The position numbers were made by a program, and so were the translations under genes. A stretch of DNA of 64,000 nt from Warburgia ugandensis (lineage: Eukaryota > Streptophyta > Magnoliopsida > Canellales > Canellaceae): NCBI GenBank assembly GCA_035236585.1, contig CP141135.1:73075057-73139056 (forward strand), read 5' to 3'. Shown piece by piece: positions 13,853 through 27,099 of this stretch. Positions within the stretch are counted from its first letter, which is position 1. Every line of letters starts with the position of its first letter. The notes under the pieces are model-generated. The model saw only the letters and a program-made list of their open reading frames with translations, was not told where the DNA came from and searched no databases.

Positions 13853-14439
13853 TTGCAAATTTTTTGTGAAATATTCTACTATTCATTTTTCAACTCAAGA
13901 AAATAGGTGCTAGGATCATCCAGTAGATGAGAATTTTGAAACATCAAAAATGAGTCATCTAAGCAAAGACAAATATTATGAATAGTTTTGATCTTCAAAA
14001 TTTTGAGCCTAACCTAGAGTTGTAGCCATTAATAACATTTATTAAGGTGCTACTGAGGAAAAACAAGGGACACACATATTGGTACCCAAACCATCCATTT
14101 TTTACTTGCAATAAGTTCAAAGGTTTAGGATTATAAATAGGAACAAAGTCTCTCTATATCTCTAAACACAAATGATATTTTGCCTTTTCATACCATTTAT
14201 TATACAAATGTAAGTTCAAAGGTTGGAATCATTAGATTGGAAACACTCTCTCTAAATTTCTACCATAAAATCCTCTCCACACAATTATGCTAAAGAAACA
14301 CAGAGTGTAAGCCACTTTTTCATATTTTTATCCAGGGTATTCGCTCGACCCCATGCCAAGATAAAGGCTTTGGAGATTCCTAAGAGGGTGTTGGTCATTT
14401 TGGGATAAAATGACATGAGTTGAGCCAAATCACCGGTAG

Positions 14440-14625
14440 TGGTTCTTGAGATGAGATGAAATCATATCACTATTAGTAATACTTGATATGAGATGGATGC
14501 ATCTCACATCATTGTTATTGGTGATTAAGATGAGATGAGATGAGATGAAATCCATCTCATCTTAGATCACTGTTGGTGGTTTGCTGCTCATCTTCATCTA
14601 AAGTCATATCATCTCATCTCACTCA
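14440..14625. repeat. GAGAT-rich imperfect inverted repeat, MITE-like
   Basis: Clusters of TGAGATGAGATG on one side and CATCTCATCTCA on the other, with partial palindromes between them. The arrangement resembles a short non-autonomous DNA element or hairpin repeat, but no clean terminal repeats or target duplication were found. The preceding stretch 13860-14440 holds nothing recognised. Confidence 0.35.
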
Positions 14626-14891
14626 TAATATAAAATAGACCTGTTTTCTCCAGTTGGAAAATTCACCTCCCCTCTCATTCTGCACAAGGTGGATTTCATT
14701 ATGATCGGTAATACAATAACTAATCTTAGATCTATCTGACAACCGTAAACTTCCAATTTGTGCGTTTTAGATAGATGGCTAGAGAAAGAAAGCGTCTTAC
14801 ATTCATCAAAATCGTTCTCCGTATGAAAAGATAACAACCGACCCAAATAATCAAAGCATGGAAGCAATTGGTTTGTAGCTCGTCACCTTGT

Positions 14892-17800
14892 CTTCGCCGT
14901 CGTCATCATCATCAAGACCTTATACTAATTAGGGGTCGGCCACATGAATCTTACTCCTTCATTCCTCTCTATTAAGTATCACGGCTTCATTTAGTCCCAA
15001 AGTTTTTAAACCTTTTCTCACCACTTCTATCCACGTTCTTTTGGGCCTCCCCCTTGCCCTTTTAGAAACTTCTACTTGCATTGCCTTACTCTTTCTAACC
15101 AATATCATTTTTTGTCTCCTTTGGACATGTTCAAACCATCTAAGTCTAATCTCCCTCATCTTGTTATCTATTGGTACTACCCCTAAGTTTTCTCTAATAT
15201 TTTCATTTCTAATTCTATCTTTTCTTTTCTTGCCACTCATCCATCTCAACATCCTCATTTCTACAATGCTCATCCTATGAACATGTTCCTTAACTACCCG
15301 ACACTCTGATCCATAGAGCATGACCGCCCTTATGGCCATCCTATAGAATTTTTCTTTTAGTTTGAGTGGCACTCACTGATCACATAAAACTCCAGATGCA
15401 TATCTCCATTTGTTCCAACCCGCTTGGATTCTCTAGGTAACCTCCCTTTCAATCTCTCTACTCTCATGAATCATTGATCCTAAATACCAAAAGTGGTCTT
15501 TTACGGAGACTTCTTGGTTATCAATCTTAACTGGTGTTCCACTCCTACTCTTCTCCTTGTTAAAATTGTATTTCATATATTCTGTCTTAGTTCGGTTGAT
15601 TTTAAATCCTTTAGATTCTAATGCTTCTCTCCATAACTCTAGCTTTGTATTTATGCCCTCCCTTGTCTCATCAAGTAAGACTATATCATGTGCAAATAGC
15701 ATGCGCCATGGAATCTCCTCGTGCAGATGTTTTGTTAAATCATCGATAACCAATGTAAAAAGGTATAGGCTCAATGTCAATCATTGATGCAATCCTACAG
15801 TAACAAGAAAATCACCAGTCTTGCTACTAGTGGTCTTAATATTTGTTACCTCTCCTTCATACATATCTTTAATTATGTCTATATACTCTTGCGAAACCCC
15901 TTTCTATCCTAACACCCCCATATTAACTCTCTGGAGACTCTATCATAAATTTTCTTTAAGTCGATAAAGACCATATAGAGGTCTTTCTTCCTCTCCCTAT
16001 ATTTCTTTATCAATTGTCATAGTAAGAAAATAGCTTCTATGGTAGACCTCCTAGGCGTGAAACTAAACTTGTTCTCTGATACACTTGTCTTATGTCGTAG
16101 CCTCTTCTGAATCATTCTTTCAAAAAGTTTCATAGTATGGCTCATGAGTTTAATCCCTCGATAATTAGTGCAACTTTGTATGTCTCCTTTATTCTTATAT
16201 ATTGGTATAATAGAACTTTTCCTCCATTTATCAGGCATTTTCTTTGATTTTATAATATTGTTAAACAACTTGGTCAAACAAAATATCTCAGTATCTCCCA
16301 TATGCTTCCAAACCTTTATTGGTATACCATCATACCCCATTGCCTTTTTTGATTTCATCTTTTTCAAGGCCTCTTTCACTTCAGGTATCCTAAGCCTATG
16401 TTCATATATATAATGTCTAATGTTATTTAAGTTTACAGTATTTTCAATCCCTATATTCTCAGAGTTATTATCATTTACCAATTTTTGAAAGTAAGTTTCC
16501 TACCTTCGTTTAATCTTGTTATCTTTTGTTAATATCCTTTGATCATCACTTTTAATGAACTAACTTGATCTAAGTCCTTATCCTTCTGTTCTCTTATTTT
16601 TGCAAGTTTAAATACATTTTTCTCACCTTTTCGTGTTCCTAGTTTATTATAAAGGTCATCATATACCTTAAGTTTAGCCTTACTTACTATTCTCTTAACA
16701 ACCCTTTTAAAATTCTTATACTATTCATAGTTTTCATTATTTCTTGTCTTCTGTCATATTTTAAAACACACCCATTTTTCTTTAATAACTTTTTACACTA
16801 TTTTACTCAACCACCATGTTTCCTTTACTAATTGCCTTTTACCTTTAAATACTCTTAAGACATCTTTTACCACTTTCTTAATAGACTAGACCATATTAAT
16901 CCACACGGTGTTTACTTCTGTTTTATAGTTCCAGTTTCCTTCTATTATCAACTTATGTGTGAATGAGATTATTTTCTCTCCTTTTAAGTTCCACTACTTA
17001 GTTTTTGGATACTTATTAAGTTCATTCTCTTTCTTCCATATTTTAATATAGATATCCACAACTATTAACCTGTGTTGTGAGGTTAAACTCTCACTAGGTA
17101 TCACCTTACAATCCTTACACATTGATCTTTTAGTATTTCTAAGTATAAAAAAATCTATTTAGCTTTTATGAAGCCCGCTTTTAAAGGTTATTAAGTGTCC
17201 ATCTATCTTCTTAAAGAGTGTATTTGCAAAGGCCAAGTTATATAACAAAGCAAAATAGATGATATTTTCTCTCATCTCATTTCATTCTCTTATACCATAC
17301 CGTCCATGTATCCTATCATATCCTTCTTTTCTTTTATGACATTGCCATTTAAGTCTGCTCCTATAAATATCCCCTCAGTATTAGGAATTTCTTGCATGAC
17401 TCTCTCCATATCTTTCCAAAAATGGCTCTTAATTCTATCTTCTAACCCTACTTTTGATGCGTATACACTTATAACATTTATGATCTACTCTCCTATAACA
17501 AGTTTTATTATTATAATTCTATTACTAATTATTTTAATGTCCACAACTTTATCATTTAATTCTTTATCCACTATTATTCCTACGGCATCTCTGTTATTAG
17601 CCTTTCTTATGTACCAGAGTTTAAACTCATCAATTTCTCTTGTTTTAGCCCCTTTCGACTTGGTTTTTTGGATACAAGCGATGTTGACTTTCTTACATTT
17701 CATCGTGTTTACTAATTCCAAACTCTTACTTATCAATGTCCCTATATTTCATGTGACGATATGAATCTTATGATCTTGAGGAAGCCTAATTACCCGTGCA

Positions 17801-18032
17801 TTTCTCGACCTCCACAGCATGAACCCATGTCCACTTTTCAATGCACCTAGGTTTTGATGCGGTGGTCGCTTTTGAAAAGACGCTCTTGTAGCCCTTGCCA
17901 ATTTTTAACTACACCCGAGATCCGATGTAGTGCATTGCTTTTGGAGGAATGCCATAACAACCCTTGCCCATTTTTCACCGCACCCAAGATCTGATGTAGT
18001 GCGTCGCTTTTGGGAGAATGCCCTAGCAACCC
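14892..18032 (-). mobile_element. RTE-clade LINE, near-full-length copy
   Basis: In minus-strand order it carries remnants of the 5' tandem repeats (about 17800-18030), the AP endonuclease (around 17485-17736, KVNIACIQKTKSKG and DEFKLWYIRK) and the reverse transcriptase (16017-16481 with KKMKSKKAMGYDGIPIKVWK; 15433-15780 with LFAHDIVLLDETREG). The C-terminal block is at 14959-15372, followed by the ATGATGATG-type 3' end. The catalytic FADD reads FAHD, and several stops break the frame, so it is inactive. The short repeat TCACCTTGT at 14883-14891 and 18033-18041 is a plausible target-site duplication, with a 5' truncation inside the 5' UTR. Confidence 0.9.
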
Positions 18033-18044
18033 TCACCTTGTATG

Positions 18045-20067
18045 ACAGATAAATGGGCTGTTCTATGATAAATAGATGCCCATATTTTCCCTAGTATGAG
18101 TGGTGCAGAATTGCAAACGGGTCCATTTTCCGAATGATCCAAGCCGTTTATCTATTAAGCCAAAGTTGTCGGCGAGTCATTCACCTAATCTCATGCCTAT
18201 CTGAGAATTATAAGCTCTAATTCGATAAATTGTGTCTGTTAAATGGACGACTAGGAAAAAGGAAAGTAGCAAAATGAAGGCTTTAACACCATCATCAAAC
18301 TCTCTTTCAGTTATGAAAAGAGTAAAATGGTCCAACAAGGAGAAGATTATGTAGGCCCCCGCCCTTCACAAAAGTCCATCAAATATGTACGGATAGGATT
18401 ATTTAACAAGATTGGTTAGCAGGGACCATCCTGCAAACTGCTTCAGACCCATTAATTTATACAATGTTATTCAAGGATAAAAAAAAGGAAAAAGGTAACT
18501 CGATATTTGAAGAGGAAAGGACGAACATATAGGATCTATAATATTCGTGCATTTTTGTAAGAGACTATTTCCACGCCTTGAAACCAAAATCATAACCTCT
18601 CTGAATTATTAATCCTGTGCATAACCACTTTAAAATGATAATCAACGCTTAAAGAAACTCTTTTACAAGACATGAGTTCAAAGGTTAGGATCGATATCTG
18701 TCTCTCTCTCTAGTGACAATTTGCTTTCCTAAACCATCCACTTAGGAAGCCAAAATGTTCAAAGTCTAGGACCATTATCTCGGGGAGAACTTTTGAGGTT
18801 TGGCCTGAATCATTGAATAAGTGGTCCTTTCCTCTGCTTTTGCCTGCCATTATCTCCTTCTTTATGAAAGTAGGCCGAAATTTTCATGGTATCTATACCT
18901 TTACCTTTTGTAAGCCTCTCTCTCTCTCTCTCAGACTCTCTAACCAAATCTTCTACCTAATTTGGAAGGGAAATGATAGCATGACGCCACCACCGGGACG
19001 CTGATTGATAGCCATGTCCGCTTAGCTAGCTGAGTGGATTTTAAGTGGGGACATGGAAGTCATTTTCAAAAAGTCAGGTGGTTTGTCTAGGATGATGCCT
19101 TTATCCCTAGTTGACATGCCATATGCTGTCATGGATGCCTCCTATCCTCCCAAGGAGGAATGAATACGATGCTACAAGGTTTATTTAAAGCATCTTGCTT
19201 TTGCACACATGGCCTATTTTTGGATGATCTGATCCATTCATTTGATTGATACAACTTTAGATATCTTATAAACAGAGAATCACAATAATTGGACTATTCT
19301 AGTATTTTTTAAAATCTGAGTTTGAGAACCTATTAGCTGACTTCAAGCACACATTGTCATGCTTGTCATTGGCTTAAGGCAGCACCATAATTGACATTTA
19401 CCTTCTTCTCAAGTAGTCCTCACCTGCCTGTAACGGGACAATGTTAAAGGGTCAAGAAATATATGACGTAAGTGACAATAACACCCTTGTATTTGAATAC
19501 AAATTTCAAACTTTTATCTTCTTCTTCAGAATTTTATCTTTTTTAGTGTTGATTTCTCTGGTTTTTAATAAAATAATTAGAATTCAGAAAGACCATTAAA
19601 AAAAAAAAGCTGTGAGTCTAAGAATCAGAATTTGCAAAACCCATATAAATTTCATCTCAAAATCTCATTAAAGGGTTTCTCTCAATATCCCAGAACCTCT
19701 AACAAAGCTTCCTATATATAATTTGTTTCAAAAATATTATAAATTACATCTTGAAGTTTGAGTGTCAAATTATAGGCGTAATGGTCTCTCTCTCTCTTCC
19801 TTGATTTGACTAAATTGCTTATTCATTATATGTTGAATTTTTTTAAAGTTATCTAAAGAAAAAGAATGTTTCATTCATTTTTTATTTTTATTTTCACTTT
19901 TTCTTCAAGTTGCTTTTCTACTTTCTTCCTTTGTTACATTTTTCATATCCTTTATGAATTTGTGAGATCATAATATCAATTTATGTCTCAAGATTTTTAA
20001 TAGTTAATAGCTAAAGATATATGTGTATGTACGGGAGCTAGAACTTATAGCACATGGTGTAATTTAT
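18045..20067. other. Intergenic stretch, nothing recognised
   Basis: AT-rich with short CT runs (for example near 18915) and poly(A) tracts. No coding potential or known repeat family identified. Confidence 0.5.
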
Positions 20068-20145
20068 AAAAGGGCAGTCCTGGTGCATGAAACTCCGGCC
20101 TTTGTGGGGCCCGGAGAAGGGGCGGACCACAAGGGCCTATAGTAC
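20068..20145 (-). mobile_element. Au-like SINE, 5'-truncated
   Basis: The 3' half of the SINE in reverse orientation: AAAGGGCAG end, the CCGGAGAAGGGGCGGACCACA block, stopping near the GGCCTATAGTAC segment. The tRNA-like head is missing. Confidence 0.8.
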
Positions 20146-20952
20146 ATGGCGTTGGTTATCAACTTCGTAATTTGTTAAGGACTTAATTTGCCTATGACAT
20201 ATGGCTGAAGTACAATACGAAGGTGGGTTGTTAGATTGAGTTGACTTATAGACCAAAAGGCACATGGCTTGGATGATTCTAGTCGCTAAAAAACTGTGTA
20301 TTTTTTATGAAGTTTTTGAACTATTCATTTCTAAGCACAACATTTCATGTGCTTTTTAGATGCTAGAGTCATACAAATCATATGATTTTTAACATATCTA
20401 AGCATAGAGAAATGAGATAAAGAAGTTACATCATTCAAAGGTAGGCCATATAAAATGTGGTCGCCAGACTGCAACTACAGTGCAATCAATTTAGCATTCC
20501 TCTAGTAAAAAAATAATATTTGTCATAATAATAATAATAATTTGAGTCCCCAGTGGGGTAATTTCTCATGAGCATGTGAAGAAGCAGAGGCTTCCTCTTT
20601 TCATTCAAGGTGATAATTATTTTGTAGATCTAAGTCCATCATGTTTGGGGAGGTTAGATAGGCTCTAGAGGTTAACTTTCATGTTCACTGGATGCTTTTA
20701 GCTTATATGTATTTGCGTAAAAAATTTCGGTGATCTATTTTTACTAATTTTATGCAAAAAAAATAAAAACAAGTCATTAGAATCATTCAAATGCATTGAT
20801 TTCATGTGGGTTACTTAATTTCTATTTGTCTAACATGACGAAGGGCTTAAATATTTCAAATAAAGGATCTAAGAGCAAAAGTTCTCCACACCTCATCTTT
20901 CATGGATTCTAATAATTTAGTACCATACTTGCATTATATTAAGAATAATAGC

Positions 20953-21136
20953 CAAAAAAGGCAGGCCTAGTGCACGAAGCTCCTGCCCACGTAGGGTCCA
21001 GAAAGGGAGTGGACCACAAGGGCTTACAGTAAGCAGTCTTATCTTGCATTGTGCAATAGGCTGATTCCACGCCTTGAACCCGTGACCTCAAGGTCACATG
21101 ACGACAACTTTTACAGTTGTGCCAAGGCTCCCCTTC
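20953..21136 (-). mobile_element. Au-like SINE, full length, 15-bp target-site duplication
   Basis: The minus strand carries the tRNA-derived head with a box A-like GGCACAACTGTAAAAG, a box B GGGTTCAAGGC, then the TCTTGCA and GTGGTCCAC body blocks. Perfect flanking repeats ATTAAGAATAATAGC at 20938-20952 and 21137-21151 mark the insertion. Confidence 0.93.
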
Positions 21137-22249
21137 ATTAAGAATAATAGCAACATAACAAAAAAAATTCTTTCATATCAAAGCAGAATCAATATAAGTG
21201 AGACATTTGATCCCACCATTAGAAACGATATAGATGGTTGGATTGTATTAGGTTTGATATAACTATCATACAATCGATTGTATCCAATAATTTCTTATGT
21301 GCGGGGCCCACATTTTCCCATTTGAGTGAAACTAAATCAAATGAGCACTTTGGATTCTTTGGTGGAAAAAAAAAAAAAAAAACCTGGGCCCTACTATATT
21401 TTTCTTTCCGCCCCTCGATGCAGATTCCTAAACTCTCTCACTCACTCTCTCAAAATTATAAAATGTAAACAGTCTCGTTATGTTGTATCATTGGCGTACA
21501 AAAAGGCACGTCGTAGGCCCACTTTTGTGTTTCTTTTCATGATCTAAACTATTCATCACATTCGATTCATCTTGGATCGCCTAGGTACAATTTCACGTGT
21601 ATTAGGCGTATCTTGGCCTTCATTTCTAGGCATTTCGAAAACAACAAAAATAAAAGTTACATCACAAAAAAGACCGTAATCATAGGATATTGTCCTTTTT
21701 TTTTAGCTTTAAATATTCAAAAGTGAAGGGCTTAGATGCATCCAATGTACGGGAAACTCTGTATGTAGCCCATTTGATATAAGGTAAATCGGATGAACGG
21801 TTGGATCTTGGAAAGAACTGTAAAAAATTGTTCCCCCACCCACTGTACTGTAGGCCTATAATTCATCCTCCTTTCCCCTAATCCCCCCACCCTGTTTCTC
21901 CCTGTCTTGGGGAACTCTCAGGCGCCCACGAGTACCACATCGGGCTGTCTGCTTCATCTTGGTCAGTTGATCTCAGCCGTCGTATAGGTCTTAATCTGAT
22001 ATCCATTCAGTACAACATCAGAGTATTACAATCACGTCTTGGCGGTCCATTAGATAATGATCCATATTTGACATGAATGCACTATGTGGGCCCAGTTTAT
22101 CTTTAGGTTAGATCACGAGGTTGTCCTCCATTGTTGCAAACAGTAAAGCAATATTCTAAGTTAAAAAGCCATGATTTCAGAAGGCACTTTCGTTGATAAA
22201 TACGCGTTACCAAATCACCTTTAGACAAACAGGACTAACCCAAATTATT

Positions 22250-22575
22250 GGTGCCTGTTGCGTTGGCAGCAAATGGGGGAAAATTGATTTCCAAGGAAAA
22301 AGGACTTTTCTATGGAAAGTGTTTTCCGGCTTAAATTAATTTACACCAAACAACCAAACACCTTATCTAACAAATTTTTTATTTTGATCTTTGGCGTAAT
22401 TCAATTCAAGCCATAAAACACCTCTTTGCATGGAGAATCACTTTTTCTACGGAAATCAATCTTTGTTCTAGTTCCTACCTGCATAATTCAATTTCAAGCT
22501 GCAAATACTTCCCATGGATATCAATTTCCATTCATGGGTATCAATTTCCATTCATTTCCTGTCAACCTAACAGGC
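22250..22575. repeat. Dispersed repeat with TTCCATTCATTTCC motif
   Basis: The segment containing AATTCAATTTCAAGCTGCAA and TTCCATTCATTTCCTG reappears in similar form at about 34050-34150. It may be a non-autonomous DNA-transposon relic; boundaries are not defined. The surrounding 21150-22820 stretch shows no gene. Confidence 0.3.
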
Positions 22576-22824
22576 TCTGAAAACTGGTAAATTAGAAAGA
22601 ATAAATTACTACCCAGACACTTAAAGCCAAAAAAACCTCACTTTATGCTTTTCTCATTGGAAACACTTTCATGTGTCTACCTTTGTGGCATTTCATCCAC
22701 TGTGCTAGCATACAGTGCCTACAATGACCCCCTCATTCATGAATTAAAAGGAGGAGAAAAGCAAGAAGGCTACAAAAGAACAAAAAGAAGCATATAAGGG
22801 AACCTATTCTTTATCTACTTTTGG

Positions 22825-22968
22825 AAGAGAAGCCTTGGAGCAATAGTAGAGTTGTTGTCGTGTGACCTTGAGGTCATGGGTTCAAAAATACAAGGTAAGG
22901 CTGTGTTAGTCTACCCCTTCCCTACACCCCGCATAAGTGGGCACTTGGTGCAGGCTGCCCTTTCTTGG
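22825..22968 (+). mobile_element. Au-like SINE with internal deletion
   Basis: Head GAAGCCTTGGAGCAATAG and box B region GGTCATGGGTTCAA are present, then the body resumes at ACAAGGTAAGGCTG, so about 20 bp between them are lost. Flanked by TCTACTTTTGG at 22814-22824 and 22969-22979. Confidence 0.87.
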
Positions 22969-23384
22969 TCTACTTTTGGTGGGTACATTTTCTAAGGAAT
23001 AAGAGACATGTAATGCCAATGTCAAGCTGTTTGGCATTGAGGGACTAACTAAACAATGACAAATTTTGACATCTTGGGTGGTGCTAGACCAAACAAGGTA
23101 AGGATGGTGAAATTTGTAGTGGAGCTGCATGGATATGGTGATATCAGACGACCCAGGCCTCTCATGTTCTTTGTTAAGTCAATAAGATCCATTAGGCTAA
23201 GTTGCATCGTAGTCAGAAATGTTCCAAACTGTTGTAAGTATTTTGCAACATTAACCCACAAGAAGTTAGATAAGATTCCGCAATTAGTGGCAGAATGATC
23301 AAAGAGAGGTATAATGCACTGTACTTATAGGGATGTGATTGTTACACAAGTTAATATACTGAAAAAGCAAATCAACCATCAGAA

Positions 23385-26300
23385 TCAAACATTTCCCATT
23401 GTAACATCCCGAATATCAACAGAAGAAGAAAAGGGGCAGCTATACTGAAACATCCTCAAGTCATTAAACTACGACTAACTCACCCTGTTGACTGTGCAAA
23501 CACTTACATGGATATACATGGCCCCCAAACTTGCAACCAATAGAGAGTACGCAAAACGTTTGGAGGTTTCAATGACTGGCTACGAATAGGACTGCATGAA
23601 AAAAGGAATGATCAAATTTCTTTCTTTGAGAAACAGAAAATATGACAGATGGCATAGGAATTGTTCTGCCTCACCTGATGAAGTAGATTCTGGAAGGAGT
23701 GCACAGAAGTATGGCCATTGTAGCTAACATCCTCATCATAGTAGTGGGTGGTGCTCCGGCTGGTTCTGCTCTTTTTGGAGTTCACTTCTTTTCCAGCCTG
23801 CAAACAAAAAACATGTAACTCCGACTTAAGGGCAAATCACCAGATCCCACAGACAGATGGCTACATTAGTGGCAGTGCTATTTTCAGAAACCAGAGATGT
23901 AAACTAGAAAAATAAACCGGTCTCAAGACATATATGATTCATGATACTCTAGAAGAAGCAGTATATTCTTGCAAATATATGCAAGCAAGAAGTATTCTGG
24001 GGCAGAAAGGATGAGAACAATGGAGTTAGAATTCCAACAGGTTTCACAATGCAGAGTTATTCTCCTGGCTCACATCATCTTGGCACACAAAAATAAGATG
24101 TCTGGAGTTAATATTAGCACTCTGAGAAATAACAGAACACCAACATAGTAACATTTTACACATACCTTGCTGATGAGTTTCTCCAATGCTTCTGGCCCAT
24201 TTTCTTCAATAAATTTCTCTGCAGCAACTAGAACGTCATCTGGCCTACTGAAGACATCCTTCTTTCGGGGGATATACCAGATGTTAACTGTTTGAGAGTT
24301 CACAAACAATGGCCTAACAAAATGTTCATAAACATATGCAGCGCCGCTGAAGTATGGTAAGACCAGCCAGCATGTTACAGCCAGTTTTGCATAAGGCCAG
24401 AAAGGAAGCCTGTGATATAGATAAAGTTTCAAGAAGCTCAGAAGTATTCCAGTTGTGAACAGCTGATAGTGATGAAAGAAAGAATCATCTAAATGATCCA
24501 AATAAACAATTTTTATCTTTTATGAATGGTCGTGGACTTGAAAACACAACCTCTTGGTCATGAGATGAGTTACCAACTCAAGCATATCCAGATTAATTAA
24601 AAGCATCCTCTTCATTAGGAGTCTGTGCACTTAGCAAGCCACGACTATAAAACGCAGCAAAATTTTTATTGGAACATGAAACAAGGTTGCAAGACAGAAT
24701 CAAAATTAACCACACCCCATGCATAATGATTTCACATAGAAGATGAAGCTCATACCTTCCTCCAGATTTTCTATTTTCTTCTTCTTGACCATACTAAAAG
24801 TTACAAGGAAAGATATAGGGGATACAAAGGCTACAAGTTTTCATAAGATGCAAAAATAAGCAAATAAAATAAACAGATAACGTCCATGTTCATCAGCCAA
24901 AAGAAACTGTCACAATAGTTGTAAAAGAACCGGTAAACTTAAGTCAAAAGGCCCCTAGTCTTTTCACAGTCAAGACACTAAAGATTTCTTGGTTCTAGAG
25001 AAAACTTATGTTGAGCTTCCCCTTGCCTTTTGCAATAAAGATGCTGAAGGGTATTTTGGAAATGCAGACATATTTTGCAATTAAACACCACATTCTTTAC
25101 AAGAAAGCTTTCTCTGTTCTTCTTGGGACATTAAAACAATATCAAGAATCTGTAAAGTCATCAACAAAAAGGCAAGCAAAGCCATGTTTTCTCTTCAGAA
25201 ATTCTAGACGAAATGAAAATTAATAAATGGAAAGGAAGATCAAAAGAAGAACAACTTTCAAAATAATTAGGCCCAGTTCATATGATGGAGCCCACCCATT
25301 TTTTGCTTCCATAACATAAGGAAAAAGGTTCCTCAATCCAGAAATTCAGAAGACATTAGAAATGAACTTTTGCCCTCTTCACATATGGACAAAAGCACCA
25401 AACCTTTGGAAATTTTTGCCAACAGATTTACAAACTATATGTCTACCTGCATTTCTCAGACATAAAGAGCCTCCCTTTCCTTCTTCTTCTTCTTCTTCTC
25501 TTTTGGAAGGAAACGGTTCCCCATGTGAAAACCTGACCCTAAAAGCAAGACTTGCTATGTTTACTGTCTTCCATTTCCAAGCAAAATATTGCATTAACAG
25601 CAAAATGATAAGGACAAGACTATAAACCAAACCCCTATAATTCAATTTTGCAAAATCAGCTTCATTGTTGTCAGGTGAATTCAGTAACCCACAACTGGCA
25701 TGCATTATGCAAGTTCACATTTCTCAGACTTTGACTCTTTTTTCCTTTTTTCTCTTCTTCTTCTTCTGAAACGAAAGCATGAAGTTTAAATCCTTCGTCT
25801 GAACACAAAGCTTGATATCTTTGTAATGCTTAATTCCCTAAGCATAATAGTACCACACAACAACAAACTAATTTTGACTCTGACATTGACAGATCCCCTT
25901 TAAAGTCAATCTAGAAAAACGGACTTCATCGGTGCCATGAAATTCCTTAAGCTTGCTATCATTGAAATGCTTCCATTTTCTAATCAACATTACATTTCAC
26001 CAATAACCGATTGACATCTACAAATCCCCTTTAATTTCAATTTTGTAGCCAAATGGGCTTCATCAGTGACATATAAATTTTATAAGCTTTTGTTATCATT
26101 ATTATGTTTCCATTCTCTAAGCAAAACATTACCGCGCAACAAAAACCAATTATGGCAATGACAAATCCCCTTTCACTTCAATCTAGCAAAATAGGCTTGA
26201 TCAGTGCCATGTAAATCAGTAAACATGCATTAAACATTCATTTCCCTTAAAAGAACAAACACCCATGTATTTCAAAGCAAAAGCTACCAGTAACTCTACC

Positions 26301-27097
26301 TTGTCCAAAGTAAAATTTGAATTGCCTTCTGAATAAACCAACCAAAAGACTTATTACTTTAATATCACTTCCAAAATTCAAGCAAAGAAAATATTCCACT
26401 TAAGAGGAGAAGAATTCTCAAACCATCCAACAAAACAATTCAATATTATCAAATTCGCACTTACCACTCAAGAACCTTGGCGAATGTAAGCTCAAATAGT
26501 GTAAGTAGAGAATAAAGAACCCAATATGTAAGCCATTGCTGATCATCGATGGGAGATTTACTTTCTATCGCCCTAACTGAGGCATATCTGTCAAACACCC
26601 AACAAACGAACCCATAATTCTCGATAATTTCCATAACTAAAAATATCAAAATGAAACAATAAAAAAACAGAAAATTACAAACTAAGAAGAAAATCATAAA
26701 TGCCCCCATAACTATTATGAAACATATCAGTAAATCTACTTACAGAGGATAGACCAGAGTAACAACAGGCCTGCACATGAAAACTCAGAAAAATCAAACA
26801 GAAGGAAAACGAAAAACAAACAAACAAATCACAGGTGAAAAAACTACAAACAAATAAAGCATTCATACAACCATGAACCCAAAATCACATCTCCTCCATA
26901 TGTTTACAAATTCTATACCCAAATAACGGATTACTTCCAAATCATCAGAAAATCAAAATTCCAGAGCAACTCTCAAAACAAATGAGGAAATTGTGAAAAA
27001 AAGGGATATTATATTGTACTTTATGCAAGTTTAGAGAATACCCAGCTAGAACATCAAAGTTCTGCAACAACACCTTAAGGAAATTTCCAGATCCCAT
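23385..27097 (-). CDS. HVA22: HVA22-like (TB2/DP1) membrane protein
   Basis: Exons join in phase: 27042-27097 (MGSGNFLKVLLQNFDVLA), a 27-nt microexon 26744-26770, 26465-26587 (YASVRAIESKSPIDDQQWLT), 24166-24409 (LPYFSGAAYVYEHFVRPLFV and NIWYIPRKKDVF) and 23675-23797 (AGKEVNSKKSRTSR, then YYDEDVSYNG). These are the canonical TB2/DP1/HVA22 blocks with hydrophobic hairpins, an ER-tubule protein of the REEP/Yop1 superfamily. In barley the founding member is induced by ABA and stress; I saw no clear ABRE near this start. The last exon is uncertain: an acceptor at 23445 gives 20 codons to a stop at 23385 (total 210 aa), while reading on from 23675 stops at 23612. The first five exons are secure, the last tentative. 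The 2-kb third intron holds no recognised element. Confidence 0.9.
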
Positions 27098-27099
27098 TT

